A DNA stretch of 49,107 nucleotides. Source: an uncultured Actinomycetes bacterium (GTDB taxonomy: Bacteria > Actinomycetota > Acidimicrobiia > Acidimicrobiales > Microtrichaceae). Location: positions 1 to 49,107 of the forward strand of contig CAIQNH010000018.1 in NCBI GenBank assembly GCA_903873135.1, given 5' to 3'. Positions within the stretch are counted from its first letter, which is position 1. Every line of letters starts with the position of its first letter. The translations under genes were made by a program, and so were the position numbers. Of this stretch, positions 16,803 to 25,040 are shown in pieces. The notes below the pieces were generated by a model. That model was given only the letters and a program-made list of their open reading frames with translations, did no database searches and was not told the DNA's origin.

Positions 16803-18956
16803 TCAGAACCCGTAGGTGGCGGCCTTGGCCGCCCGGCACGGCTGCCCGCCGCAGGTGTCCTCGATCCGGCCGTCGGGCCGGAAGAACAGCTCCTTCTGCC
16901 GCATGGACTCCGGTGCCCGCCGCGGGTCCTCGTGGCTGTCCCCGCACACCACGTCGTCGTCGCGCCGCTCGGGTGGCACCGACGCGCAGGCGGCGGCGTA
17001 GGCCGGCGAGCTCCGCGTCGTGGTGTTGGACTCCGGTGGGGCGAGCGTGCCCGAGTCCCAGTAGACGAGCACCGAGTCCGTGGTCGGCCACGCGGTGACG
17101 GGCTCCAGGCCGGCGAACGGGACGGCGTCCGGGTGCCGGCCCGGGGCCAGCGCCGGTGCCCGGAGCCGGGCGCCGAGCGCCCGGGCCTGGATCTCGGCGG
17201 CGACCTGTGGCACCTGGAAGTCGCCGAAGCCCACGTGGAGCAGCACCTGCTTGGCCGGGGTGTCCGGGTAGGGGTTCGTGGTGGTGTGCTGGGCGTACCC
17301 GTTCCCCTCGGCCCGGTCCCACAGCATCTGCAGGACCCCGAAGATCAGCTGCTGGTCGATCGGGTCCGGGTACGCCTGCCGCAGGAACGAGAAGTAGAGG
17401 TCGAAGTCGGTGCTCCGGTTCAACAGCAGCGAGTAGTTCATCCCCGGCACGCCGAGCGTGGCCTTGGTCCAGTCCTGCGCCACCGCCGTGGCCGCCGCGC
17501 CGATGATCCCGCCCTGGCTGTTGCCGTCGTAGTACACCTCGCCGGTCCGGAACACCGCCGCGCCGGTCGCCGTCTGGAACGCCGGGTCGGCGGCGAAGCC
17601 GTCGGGGCGGGCCAGCAGCCTGGCCAGGAACAGCGTGTTGAGGATGCCCTGCTGGACCCGGTCGGCGAGCTTCGGGAACTGCGAGATGTCGCCGAGGATC
17701 TCCACGGCGGTGGGGAAGTCCTGCTCGCTCATCCCGATCCAGTCGGTGGCGCAGTAGACGTCGTCGTTGGCGACGGCGACGGCCGCCACCGAGGTGCCGT
17801 TGGCCTCGGTCGCCGAGCCCAGGAGCCCGTGCCCGTAGACCACGGGTTCGGCGGGGTCCCCGCCGTCGAGCGCCTCGCTCGGGATCTGGCAGGTGAACCG
17901 GGCCGGGTAGGTGGCGCCGCTGGTCACGGGCAGGCCGTCGGGGCCGAGCTGGAAGGTGCTCCCCGTCGAGCCGTCGCCGGTGAGGTACAGCGGGACGTCG
18001 AAGCGGCCGACGACCCGGCGGCCGATGCCCGGAGGGAGGTCGCTCCCGCCGACGAAGTCCACGGTGTACGACGGCGCGGCGTCGCCGAGGCGGTCGAAGG
18101 CGTCGTCCCGGATGTGGAGCATCCGTCCGGCGAGGGCGTCGGCGCTGGCCACGGGGAAGCTCCACGCCTGCTGGAGACCGGCCCGGTCCACTCCGGCGAT
18201 CGACAGCCCGGCGAACAGCTCCTCCATCTGGCTCCGACGCTCCTCGACGGCCGGGGTCGAGGTGGTGAGGGCGTCCCGGTACGCCCGGAAGGCCACGTTC
18301 GGCTCCACGGGCCGACCCGTGGCGTCCACGAGCCCGCGCACGGCCACGCCGATCCGGTGTGCCTCGGGGAGGGGTACCGCCGCGCGGAGGATCAGCAGTC
18401 GGCTCCCGGCCGGCGCCCGCGCGTCGAGCTCGGCCCAGTGCGGGATCCGTTCGCCCGTGGTCAGGTCGAGCACCACCGTGGCCGAGTCCGGATCGAGCGA
18501 CCGCGCGAGGTCGCCGATCGGTGGGGCGCCGCTCGCGACGAGGTCGACGTCGCCGAGGAGCGTGAGCATGGGTGTGCCGGGGCTGAACCCGTCGAGGGAG
18601 CGCCACGGCTCGACCTGGAGCGCAGCTCCACCCACGTTCGTGAGCTGGCCCTCGGGCAGCTCGACCCGGACACCCGTCGGCGTCGTCGGGTCAGGGGTCG
18701 TGAACCGGAAGCTCGGGAACGGGAGCAGGCAGCGGGCGGCGTCGAGCTCGTCGCAGCGACCGTCGACGCCGAGTGCGTCGATCGCGGCCTGGTCGGTGGC
18801 CGAGACGGGGGTCGCCGCCGGAGGGGGCGGTGCGGTCGGTGCGGGGGCGGCGGGCTCGTCCCCGCTGCACGCCGCGGCCAGCAGGGCCACCGTCAGGATC
18901 GCCGCGAGCAGCGGGGCCGTGATCGTCCGGCGGGCGGACGGGTCAGATCTGCTCAC
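16803..18956 (-). CDS. Exported lipoprotein with alpha/beta-hydrolase features
   Basis: This 717-aa lipoprotein has lipobox LLAAAC (Cys30) after a clean signal peptide, then a Pro/Ala-rich linker. The C-terminal half has an alpha/beta-hydrolase look: VVYGHGLLGS (oxyanion-type loop, about residue 375) and YYDGNSQGGIIG (about residue 480), where GNSQG fits the GxSxG nucleophile elbow with Ser480. The N-terminal half (residues 70-300) is unassigned. Role inferred: an esterase or acyl hydrolase on the outer face of the membrane. The GTG start at 18956 overlaps the PIG-L gene by 14 bp and has GGAGG 6 nt upstream, so it belongs to the amino-sugar operon. Confidence 0.78.
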   Translation of the reverse strand: MSRSDPSARRTITAPLLAAILTVALLAAACSGDEPAAPAPTAPPPPAATPVSATDQAAIDALGVDGRCDELDAARCLLPFPSFRFTTPDPTTPTGVRVELPEGQLTNVGGAALQVEPWRSLDGFSPGTPMLTLLGDVDLVASGAPPIGDLARSLDPDSATVVLDLTTGERIPHWAELDARAPAGSRLLILRAAVPLPEAHRIGVAVRGLVDATGRPVEPNVAFRAYRDALTTSTPAVEERRSQMEELFAGLSIAGVDRAGLQQAWSFPVASADALAGRMLHIRDDAFDRLGDAAPSYTVDFVGGSDLPPGIGRRVVGRFDVPLYLTGDGSTGSTFQLGPDGLPVTSGATYPARFTCQIPSEALDGGDPAEPVVYGHGLLGSATEANGTSVAAVAVANDDVYCATDWIGMSEQDFPTAVEILGDISQFPKLADRVQQGILNTLFLARLLARPDGFAADPAFQTATGAAVFRTGEVYYDGNSQGGIIGAAATAVAQDWTKATLGVPGMNYSLLLNRSTDFDLYFSFLRQAYPDPIDQQLIFGVLQMLWDRAEGNGYAQHTTTNPYPDTPAKQVLLHVGFGDFQVPQVAAEIQARALGARLRAPALAPGRHPDAVPFAGLEPVTAWPTTDSVLVYWDSGTLAPPESNTTTRSSPAYAAACASVPPERRDDDVVCGDSHEDPRRAPESMRQKELFFRPDGRIEDTCGGQPCRAAKAATYGF

Positions 18957-19800
18957 CGAACACCTCCAGGAGTTCCTCCATGCCGCCGAACCTGACCACC
19001 CGGAACTCCTCGGCGGCGTCGAGCCCGTGGGGCGCACCGGCGGCGGCGGCCCGGGAACGCAGGAGCGGGTCCACCAGGTCGGTCAGGTCGTCGTCCGGGT
19101 CGGACGCGGCGACGTCGTCGAGCAGCGGGATCCGCCACCCGCCGGTCCGGGCCTGCAGGCGCCACTGCTGCACCAGGTTCCGCAGCGGCGTGCGGTGCGC
19201 CGCCGCCGCGGCCACCATCGCGTCCATCGTCGCCGAGGTGTCGACCACGTGGGTCACCTCGCCCGGCGGCCGCCCGAAGTACCACTGCTCGAACACGCCG
19301 TGGACCTCGAGGCCCTCGGCCAGGTGCTCGGGGTGGTGGAGGTCGAACTGGGAGCACCAGACCGCCTCGGCCACCGCTGCGCCGACCACCAGGTGGTCCA
19401 GGTTGTCCTCGCCCACACCCGAGTGCGGGTCGTGGGCGACGATCGTGTGGGGCCGGTGGGTGCGCACCAGTCGGATCACCTGCTCGCGCAGGGCGACCTC
19501 GCTCGCGTCGCCGAGCGAGTCGGTCGGCCAGCCCAGGTCCACGACCTCGGCCACGCCGAGGAGCTCGGCGGCGGCCCGCAGCTCGGACGCGGCGCGGGCG
19601 ACGGTCGTCGCCTCGTCGAGTCCGACCGAGTCCCAGCGGTCGTCGGTGACCCGGACCAGGACGACGTGCCACCCCGCCCCGCTCCAGGCGGCGACGGTCC
19701 CGCCGACGAACAGGGCGGCGTCGTCCGCGTGCGCCGTGACCACCAGGACGACCCGGCCGTCCCCGGGTTGGACCTGGCGGACGACCGTGGGACCGCTCAC
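18943..19800 (-). CDS. PIG-L family N-acetylglucosamine deacetylase
   Basis: PIG-L/LmbE family proteins are Zn-dependent amidases that remove N-acetyl groups from GlcNAc-type sugars (GPI precursor, mycothiol precursor, chitobiose). The 285-aa protein has the metal motif TAHADDAALFVGG (His24, Asp27; Asp26 catalytic), with Ala instead of the usual Pro between His and Asp, and the third ligand in DNLDHLVVG (His136). There is no signal peptide, so it acts in the cytoplasm. The GTG start at 19800 overlaps the preceding gene by 4 bp. Between a ceramidase-like hydrolase and NagB it probably deacetylates an imported HexNAc glycoside. Confidence 0.88.
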   Translation of the reverse strand: MSGPTVVRQVQPGDGRVVLVVTAHADDAALFVGGTVAAWSGAGWHVVLVRVTDDRWDSVGLDEATTVARAASELRAAAELLGVAEVVDLGWPTDSLGDASEVALREQVIRLVRTHRPHTIVAHDPHSGVGEDNLDHLVVGAAVAEAVWCSQFDLHHPEHLAEGLEVHGVFEQWYFGRPPGEVTHVVDTSATMDAMVAAAAAHRTPLRNLVQQWRLQARTGGWRIPLLDDVAASDPDDDLTDLVDPLLRSRAAAAGAPHGLDAAEEFRVVRFGGMEELLEVFGEQI

Positions 19801-21002
19801 GGCGTGGCGATCAGCTGCTCGAGCGCGGCGACGACCCGCGGCGCCACGTCGGGACCGGCCGAGAACGACTCCTCGTAGCTCGAGCCCGGGTCGAGGTAGT
19901 CCTCGGGGGCGACGAAGTCCTCCTCGGGGATGATGTAGCCGACCTCGTCGTCCGCGAGTCCGACGACGACCGGCACGCGCACGCCGGCGTCGCGCATGGC
20001 CGACTTCAGCCGGAGGCCGAGCTCGGGGAAGATCTCGCCGGGGACGAACGCGAACCCGGCCGGCCCGACCCGCAGGTAGGACACCTCGGTCACCACCTCG
20101 CCGTCCCGGCGCTCGGCGGCGGGGACGAGCCCGATCTCCATCCCGAGCTCGTAGAGCGGGTTCTGGAGGGTGACGCTGATCTCGGCCCGGGCGAAGCTCA
20201 CCGCTGCCCGATCGACCGGGTCGGCACCGTCGACCGCCCGTTCGACGGCGGCGGCGAGCACCTCGCCGAACCGTTCGGCCTCGTCGTGGGTGCGGACCTC
20301 GGTGCGGGGCGACTGCATGCCGCCGATCGCCCCGACGGCGAAGACGGCCACGCCGCCGCGGTCCGCCTCGATCCGCCGGCACAGGTGGCCGGGGAAGTCG
20401 GCGGTGACCTCGGAGCCCTCGGGGTCGAACACCTCGGGGTGACAGGCGTAGTCGACGAAGGTGGCGACGGTCGATCCGTCCGACCTGACGAAGCGCACCA
20501 CCGAGAGCTCGTCGTCGAGGATGTGGGGGTTGCGGATGTTGTGGACGAGTTCCGGGACGGGCACCGAACCCACCAGGGCGACCACCGGCTCCAACGAGGC
20601 GATCGCCGCCTCCTGGGACGCCTCGACGGTGGCCCGGACCCGGGCCAGGTAGTCGTGGTCGATGCCGCTCACACCCTCGAAGGGACGACCCCAGAAGCCG
20701 AGTCCGTCGGGACCGTGGTGGGTGTGGGTGCAGGCCAGGACCCGACGCCCCTTGGGTGTGTGCACCCTCGTGAGGCCGACCAGGTCGCAGACCGAGACCA
20801 CCACCGGCTCCCCGTCGCCCGACCGGACGGCGAGCGTTCGGACCATGAGGTCGTCGTGGACGCTGCGGGCCGGTCGGTCGGGTTGGAACCCCGCCAGGAA
20901 GACGGTGTCCCGACCGAGGTCCGGGGTGATGGGCCGGGCGTCGGCTCCGGCGCTCAACCGGTCGCCGACCGAGGTGCCACCTGTGTCGTCCGCACTCACC
21001 AC
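19797..21002 (-). CDS. Neutral ceramidase N-terminal-domain-like hydrolase
   Basis: This 401-aa protein matches the catalytic-domain layout of neutral/alkaline ceramidases: DLVGLTRVHTPKGRR, ACTHTHHGPDG (His93/His95 region, a metal site in the family) and FVDYACHPEVF (a second metal His), then VFAVGAIGGMQSP. It lacks a signal peptide and the C-terminal Ig-like domain of secreted ceramidases, so it is likely cytoplasmic. Family members in bacterial sugar loci are mostly uncharacterised; amide or ester hydrolysis of a glycoconjugate is the reasonable guess. It is the first gene of the leftward operon, with GTG-GTG start codons behind GGAGG. Confidence 0.75.
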   Translation of the reverse strand: MVSADDTGGTSVGDRLSAGADARPITPDLGRDTVFLAGFQPDRPARSVHDDLMVRTLAVRSGDGEPVVVSVCDLVGLTRVHTPKGRRVLACTHTHHGPDGLGFWGRPFEGVSGIDHDYLARVRATVEASQEAAIASLEPVVALVGSVPVPELVHNIRNPHILDDELSVVRFVRSDGSTVATFVDYACHPEVFDPEGSEVTADFPGHLCRRIEADRGGVAVFAVGAIGGMQSPRTEVRTHDEAERFGEVLAAAVERAVDGADPVDRAAVSFARAEISVTLQNPLYELGMEIGLVPAAERRDGEVVTEVSYLRVGPAGFAFVPGEIFPELGLRLKSAMRDAGVRVPVVVGLADDEVGYIIPEEDFVAPEDYLDPGSSYEESFSAGPDVAPRVVAALEQLIATP

Positions 21003-21058
21003 GTGCCCCTCCGATCCCCACCTGACTCCGGGACCCGGAACCGACCCGGGCCGTGCGT

Positions 21059-21073
21059 GTAAGCAACGCTTAC
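21059..21073. promoter_or_regulatory. Probable ROK repressor operator in divergent promoter region
   Basis: GTAAGC-AAC-GCTTAC is a perfect 6+6 bp palindrome with a 3-bp centre, in the 86-bp gap between the divergent operons starting at 21002 (-) and 21089 (+). It ends 3 bp before the rightward -10 box and its AT content stands out from the surroundings. Its position would let the adjacent ROK repressor block both promoters. Confidence 0.72.
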
Positions 21074-21075
21074 TC

Positions 21076-21081
21076 TAGACT
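21076..21081 (+). promoter_or_regulatory. -10 box for the rightward glycan operon
   Basis: TAGACT lies 7 nt before the GTG start at 21089, with no Shine-Dalgarno sequence, so the ROK gene is probably translated from a leaderless mRNA. The palindrome at 21059-21073 fills the spacer just upstream. TACTCT at 21071 is an alternative -10. Confidence 0.5.
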
Positions 21082-21088
21082 CCCGGCG

Positions 21089-22372
21089 GTGGACGAGCCT
21101 GTCGGGGAGTCACCCGATCCGACCGAGGAGTCGTCGTCGACCCGTCCCGGTGTCGGACCGGTCGGCCCGGCCCAGCCGGCGCTCCTGCGGGAGCTGAACG
21201 AGCGGACCGTGCTCGACGTCATCCGTCGGCTCCGCAGCGTCAGCCGGGCCGAGGTGGCGCGCCGGACGGGGCTGTCCAAGCCGACGGTGTCGCTCGCCCT
21301 CCGCACGCTCGAGGCGAGCGGACTGGTGCGGCCGGTGGGCACCGAGAGCGGCCGGCGCGGCCGGGCCGGCGTCCTGTTCGAGCCGATCGCCGACGCGGCG
21401 CTCGGCGGCGCCGTCGAGATCGCCGTGTGGGGGGTCCGGGCGGTCGTGGTCGACCTGGACGGCACGACCCTCCACGAGCACGTGGCGACGTGGGACCCGC
21501 CGCCGACCACCGCCGCGGCCGTGGTCGACACCGTCGGTCGGGCCGTGTCCGAGCTGGAGCGGGCCGTGGGACGGCCGTTCGACGCCCTGGTGATCGGCAC
21601 GCCGGGCGTGCGCGACCCGCGGACCGGCGTGCTGACCCGGGTCGGGACCATTCCGGCACTCGAGGGTGCCGCCCTCGGTGAGCTCGTCGCCGAGCGGACG
21701 GGCCGGGACCCGGCGGTGCACAACGACGTCGACCTGGTGGCGCTCGGCGAGCAGGCCGAGGGGCAGGGCCGGGAGGTCGAGGACTTCGCCGTGCTCTGGA
21801 TCGGATCCGGGCTCGGTTCCGCCCTCGTGCTCCGGGGCGAGCTCGTCGTGGGCCACGGCGGGGGAGCGGGCGAGATCTTCGACGTGCCCTTCGCCCGGGC
21901 GCTGCGGTCCTCCGGGAGCGAGCCGAACGAGTTCACCGAGCTGGGCCTCACCACCGACGGCACCCTGGCCCTCGCCAGGCGGCTCGCCGGCGGTGCGCCG
22001 GGCTGGAACCGCGCCGAGGACGTGCTCGACGCCGCCATCCTCGGCGACGACGTGGCGGGGAGCGTCCTCGACGAGGTCGCCACGTGGACGGCCTGGTACG
22101 TGGCGACGCTCGTGGCCCTCGTCGACCCCGCGCTGGTGGTCCTGGCCGGACCGCTCGGCGCGCACGACGCCCTGCGGCCGGTGGTGGAGCGCCGTCTGGG
22201 CGAGTGGATCGGCACGCCCCCCGGACTGGTGTCGTCCAAGCTGGGCGCACGCTCGGTGCTGTCGGGCGCAGCCGCGGTGGCGGTGCGTCTGGCGGCCGAC
22301 GCCGCCTTCGCCAACCGGATCCTCGACCGTGACGGCACGGACGAGTCGGAGTCCACGGGAGGACGTTCGTGA
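21089..22372 (+). CDS. ROK family transcriptional repressor
   Basis: This 427-aa protein has an N-terminal winged helix-turn-helix (residues about 35-85, e.g. VSRAEVARRTGLSKPTVSLAL) and a ROK sugar-kinase-like domain (VVVDLDGTTL, VIGTPGVRDPRTG, WIGSGLGSALVLRG, GHGGGAGEIFD). The Cys-rich Zn site and its following His, present in most ROK proteins, are missing, which fits a regulator without kinase activity. An upstream in-frame GTG at 21053 would put the operator inside the gene; the GTG at 21089 is preferred because a -10 box lies 7 nt before it. It probably senses a sugar (GlcNAc- or mannose-like) and controls both divergent operons. Confidence 0.9.
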   Translation: MDEPVGESPDPTEESSSTRPGVGPVGPAQPALLRELNERTVLDVIRRLRSVSRAEVARRTGLSKPTVSLALRTLEASGLVRPVGTESGRRGRAGVLFEPIADAALGGAVEIAVWGVRAVVVDLDGTTLHEHVATWDPPPTTAAAVVDTVGRAVSELERAVGRPFDALVIGTPGVRDPRTGVLTRVGTIPALEGAALGELVAERTGRDPAVHNDVDLVALGEQAEGQGREVEDFAVLWIGSGLGSALVLRGELVVGHGGGAGEIFDVPFARALRSSGSEPNEFTELGLTTDGTLALARRLAGGAPGWNRAEDVLDAAILGDDVAGSVLDEVATWTAWYVATLVALVDPALVVLAGPLGAHDALRPVVERRLGEWIGTPPGLVSSKLGARSVLSGAAAVAVRLAADAAFANRILDRDGTDESESTGGRS

Positions 22373-23625
22373 CCACGCTGACCGGCGAGCGACCGGCGAT
22401 CCTGGGCGGGACACCGGTCCGGACGACCGACTACCCGGCCTGGCCCGTCTGGGACGAGCGCGAGCGGGACCTGCTGGTCGGCACCCTCGACGCCGGCGGC
22501 TGGTGGCAGGGCGACGGCGACGTGGCCGCCGCGTTCGCCACCGCGTTCGCCACCTACCACTCCGCCCGGCACGGGCTCGCGCTCACCAACGGGACCCACA
22601 CGCTGGAGGCGGCCCTGGCCGCGTGCGACGTCGGCGAGGGCGACGAGGTCGTCGTCCCGGGGATCACGTTCATCGCCTCGGCGTCCGCGGTCCTCGCCGT
22701 CAACGCCACCCCGGTGCTGGTGGACGTCGACCCGGAGACGCTCTGCATCGACCCGGCCGCCGTCGAGGCCGCGATCACCCCGGCGACCAAGGCCGTGGTG
22801 GCCGTCCACGTGGCCGGTGCCGCCGCCGACCTGGACGCCCTCACGGACCTGTGCGCCCGGCGCGGCCTGCGGCTCGTCGAGGACTGCGCCCACGCGCACG
22901 GCACGTTCTGGCGGGGTCGCGGTGTCGGGTCCTGGGGCGACTTCGGGAGCTTCTCCATGCAGCGCTCGAAGCTCATGACCGCCGGCGAGGGCGGCGTCCT
23001 GATCTGCAACGACGACGAGCTGCGGGAACGGGCCTGGTCGTACGCCGACTGCGGTCGACAGGCGGGCGAGTGGTTCTACCACCACCCGAACTACGGCTCG
23101 AACCTCCGGATGACCGAGTGGCAGGGAGCGGTGCTCACCGCCCAGCTCGAACGGTTCCCCGAGCAGAACGAACGTCGGAACACCGCAGCCGTGGCGCTCG
23201 GCGCCGCGCTCGACGAGATCGAGGGAGTGCGGCCGCAGCGCCGGGACGAGCGCATGGACTCCCAGGGGAACTACTGCTACGTGTTCCACTACGACGCCGA
23301 GGCCTTCGCCGGACTCCCGCTGCGGCAGTTCGAGGCGGCGCTCGGTGCCGAGGGCATCCCGATGGGCGTGTCCTACCCGAGCCTGAACGAGCTCGCCATC
23401 TTCCGCACGGGGAACTTCGGTCCGCGCCTGCGGGCCTCGGCCCCGGAGATCGACTACTCGTCGGTCCGCCTGCCGGTCGCCGAGCACGCCGCTGCGTCGA
23501 CCGTCTGGCTGCAGCACCGACTGCTGCTCGCCGAGGTCGAGGACGTCCTCGACGTGGCCCGGGCCGTGTCCCGGATCCAGCAGCACGCAGCAGAGATCGT
23601 CTCGACCACGGGGAGCACCACATGA
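22369..23625 (+). CDS. DegT/DnrJ/EryC1/StrS PLP-dependent aminotransferase
   Basis: This 418-aa fold-type I aminotransferase of the sugar/cyclitol family is the usual length. Seen are HGLALTNGTHTLEAAL for cofactor binding, DVDPETLCIDP, VEDCAHAHGTF (Asp172) and FSMQRSKLMTAGEGG with the PLP lysine Lys201. Family members aminate keto sugars or scyllo-inosose, usually for antibiotics or surface sugars. Here it lies between a catabolic repressor and a sugar-binding protein, with 4-bp overlaps on both sides, so a catabolic role (removal of an amino group from a sugar) or conversion of a keto intermediate made by the Gfo/Idh enzyme is plausible. Confidence 0.88.
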   Translation: MTTLTGERPAILGGTPVRTTDYPAWPVWDERERDLLVGTLDAGGWWQGDGDVAAAFATAFATYHSARHGLALTNGTHTLEAALAACDVGEGDEVVVPGITFIASASAVLAVNATPVLVDVDPETLCIDPAAVEAAITPATKAVVAVHVAGAAADLDALTDLCARRGLRLVEDCAHAHGTFWRGRGVGSWGDFGSFSMQRSKLMTAGEGGVLICNDDELRERAWSYADCGRQAGEWFYHHPNYGSNLRMTEWQGAVLTAQLERFPEQNERRNTAAVALGAALDEIEGVRPQRRDERMDSQGNYCYVFHYDAEAFAGLPLRQFEAALGAEGIPMGVSYPSLNELAIFRTGNFGPRLRASAPEIDYSSVRLPVAEHAAASTVWLQHRLLLAEVEDVLDVARAVSRIQQHAAEIVSTTGSTT

Positions 23626-25040
23626 GTCACCACCCACCCTCCACCCACCGTCGGCGCCTCGGCTCCCGGCTGGCCGTCCTGGTCGTCGCAGCGGTGTCGC
23701 TCGTCGCCGCCGCCTGCAGCGGTGGCGAGTCGGCCGACCAGGCCCCCACGACCGTCTCGCCGACGACGACCCCGCCCGAGAACCGGGCCCCGGTGACGCT
23801 GGAGCTCTGGTCGAGCTTCACCGACCAGGTGTCGATCGACGCGTTCGCGCCGATCGTCGAGCGCTGCCAGACCGACAACCCGTGGCTCACGATCAACTAC
23901 GTGGCCAAGGACGACATGACCAACGCCGTCACGGCGGCCGCCGAGGCCGGGACCCTGCCCGACGTGATCCAGGCCGACTTCGCCGGCGGCCTGGCCAAGC
24001 TGCAGGCCTCCGGTGCGGTGCTCCCGCTCGACGACTTCGCGACCCGCGAGGGCTTCGACTGGAACCAGTTCACCCCGGGCGCCCAGAAGTTGGTCAGCTT
24101 CGACGGGAAGAAGTGGGGCCTGCCGCTGTCGCTCGACACCGCGGCGTTGTTCTACAACGGCGACGTGCTGGCCGAGGCCGGCCTCGAGCCGCCGACCTCC
24201 TTCGCCGAGATCGAGACGGCGGCCGAGCAGCTCATCGTGCGCGGTCCGGACGGATCGCTCGAACGGATCGGCTGGGTGCCCGACGTCGGCGACGGCTCGT
24301 CGGTGATCCCGATCGGCATCCTCTTCGGTGGGAAGCTCTTCAGCGACGACGGCCGGCAGGTCCTGATCTCCGAGGGTGACGGTTGGGCCGAGTCCTTCCG
24401 GATGCAGAAGCGGTTCCTCGACCTGCTCGGTCCACCCGAGGACGCCGCCCGGTTCGCCGCCTCGCTCGGGGCCTACGACTCGGCGCAGAACTTCTTCATC
24501 ACGGGTCAGGTGCCGCTCTACACCGAGGCGTCGTACTTCACCACGTGGCCGAGCCGCTTCGGTCAGGGCAAGCCCGCCGAGTGGGGCGTCGTACCGATGC
24601 CCGGACCGAACGGTGTGGCCGACGCCGACGAGTTCTCGCTCATCGCCTCGGGCAACAGCTTCTTCCTGCCGGCGAAGCCGGCCGCCGGGGACCCGGAGGC
24701 GTCCTGGATCGCCGCCCGCTGCATGGCCACCGCGGCCCAGCAGATCGCGGACTTCGAGGTGGTGCAGGGCAACATCCCGGCCAACGTGGAGGCGCTCGGG
24801 CTCTTCGAGGAGATCGAGGCGACCAAGGTGCCGGAGTACCAGACCTTCATCGACCTGGCCCGGTCGCCGAACGCCGTCGTGCCCGGCAACTCCGTGGTCA
24901 TCGAGGCCGCCTACGACGAGCTCACCACCCTGGCCCTGCGCTACCGGAGGGGCGAGGTTCCCGACGACCAGCTCCAGGCCGAGCTCGAGGCGCTCGACGC
25001 CCGTCTGCAGGACGAGCTGGACCTCGAGACCGGAGGCTGA
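23622..25040 (+). CDS. ABC transporter sugar-binding lipoprotein
   Basis: This 472-aa family 1 solute-binding protein has a lipobox (LVAAAC, Cys32) and a Thr/Pro linker. Typical elements are VTLELWSSFTDQ, GTLPDVIQADFAGG, KKWGLPLSLDTAALFYNGD and WGVVPMPGPNG. Such proteins capture mono- or oligosaccharides for carbohydrate importers of the CUT1 class. The ATG at 23622 overlaps the aminotransferase stop (ATGA). The two permeases follow immediately, and the ATPase is the last gene of the operon at 36500. Confidence 0.93.
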   Translation: MSHHPPSTHRRRLGSRLAVLVVAAVSLVAAACSGGESADQAPTTVSPTTTPPENRAPVTLELWSSFTDQVSIDAFAPIVERCQTDNPWLTINYVAKDDMTNAVTAAAEAGTLPDVIQADFAGGLAKLQASGAVLPLDDFATREGFDWNQFTPGAQKLVSFDGKKWGLPLSLDTAALFYNGDVLAEAGLEPPTSFAEIETAAEQLIVRGPDGSLERIGWVPDVGDGSSVIPIGILFGGKLFSDDGRQVLISEGDGWAESFRMQKRFLDLLGPPEDAARFAASLGAYDSAQNFFITGQVPLYTEASYFTTWPSRFGQGKPAEWGVVPMPGPNGVADADEFSLIASGNSFFLPAKPAAGDPEASWIAARCMATAAQQIADFEVVQGNIPANVEALGLFEEIEATKVPEYQTFIDLARSPNAVVPGNSVVIEAAYDELTTLALRYRRGEVPDDQLQAELEALDARLQDELDLETGG

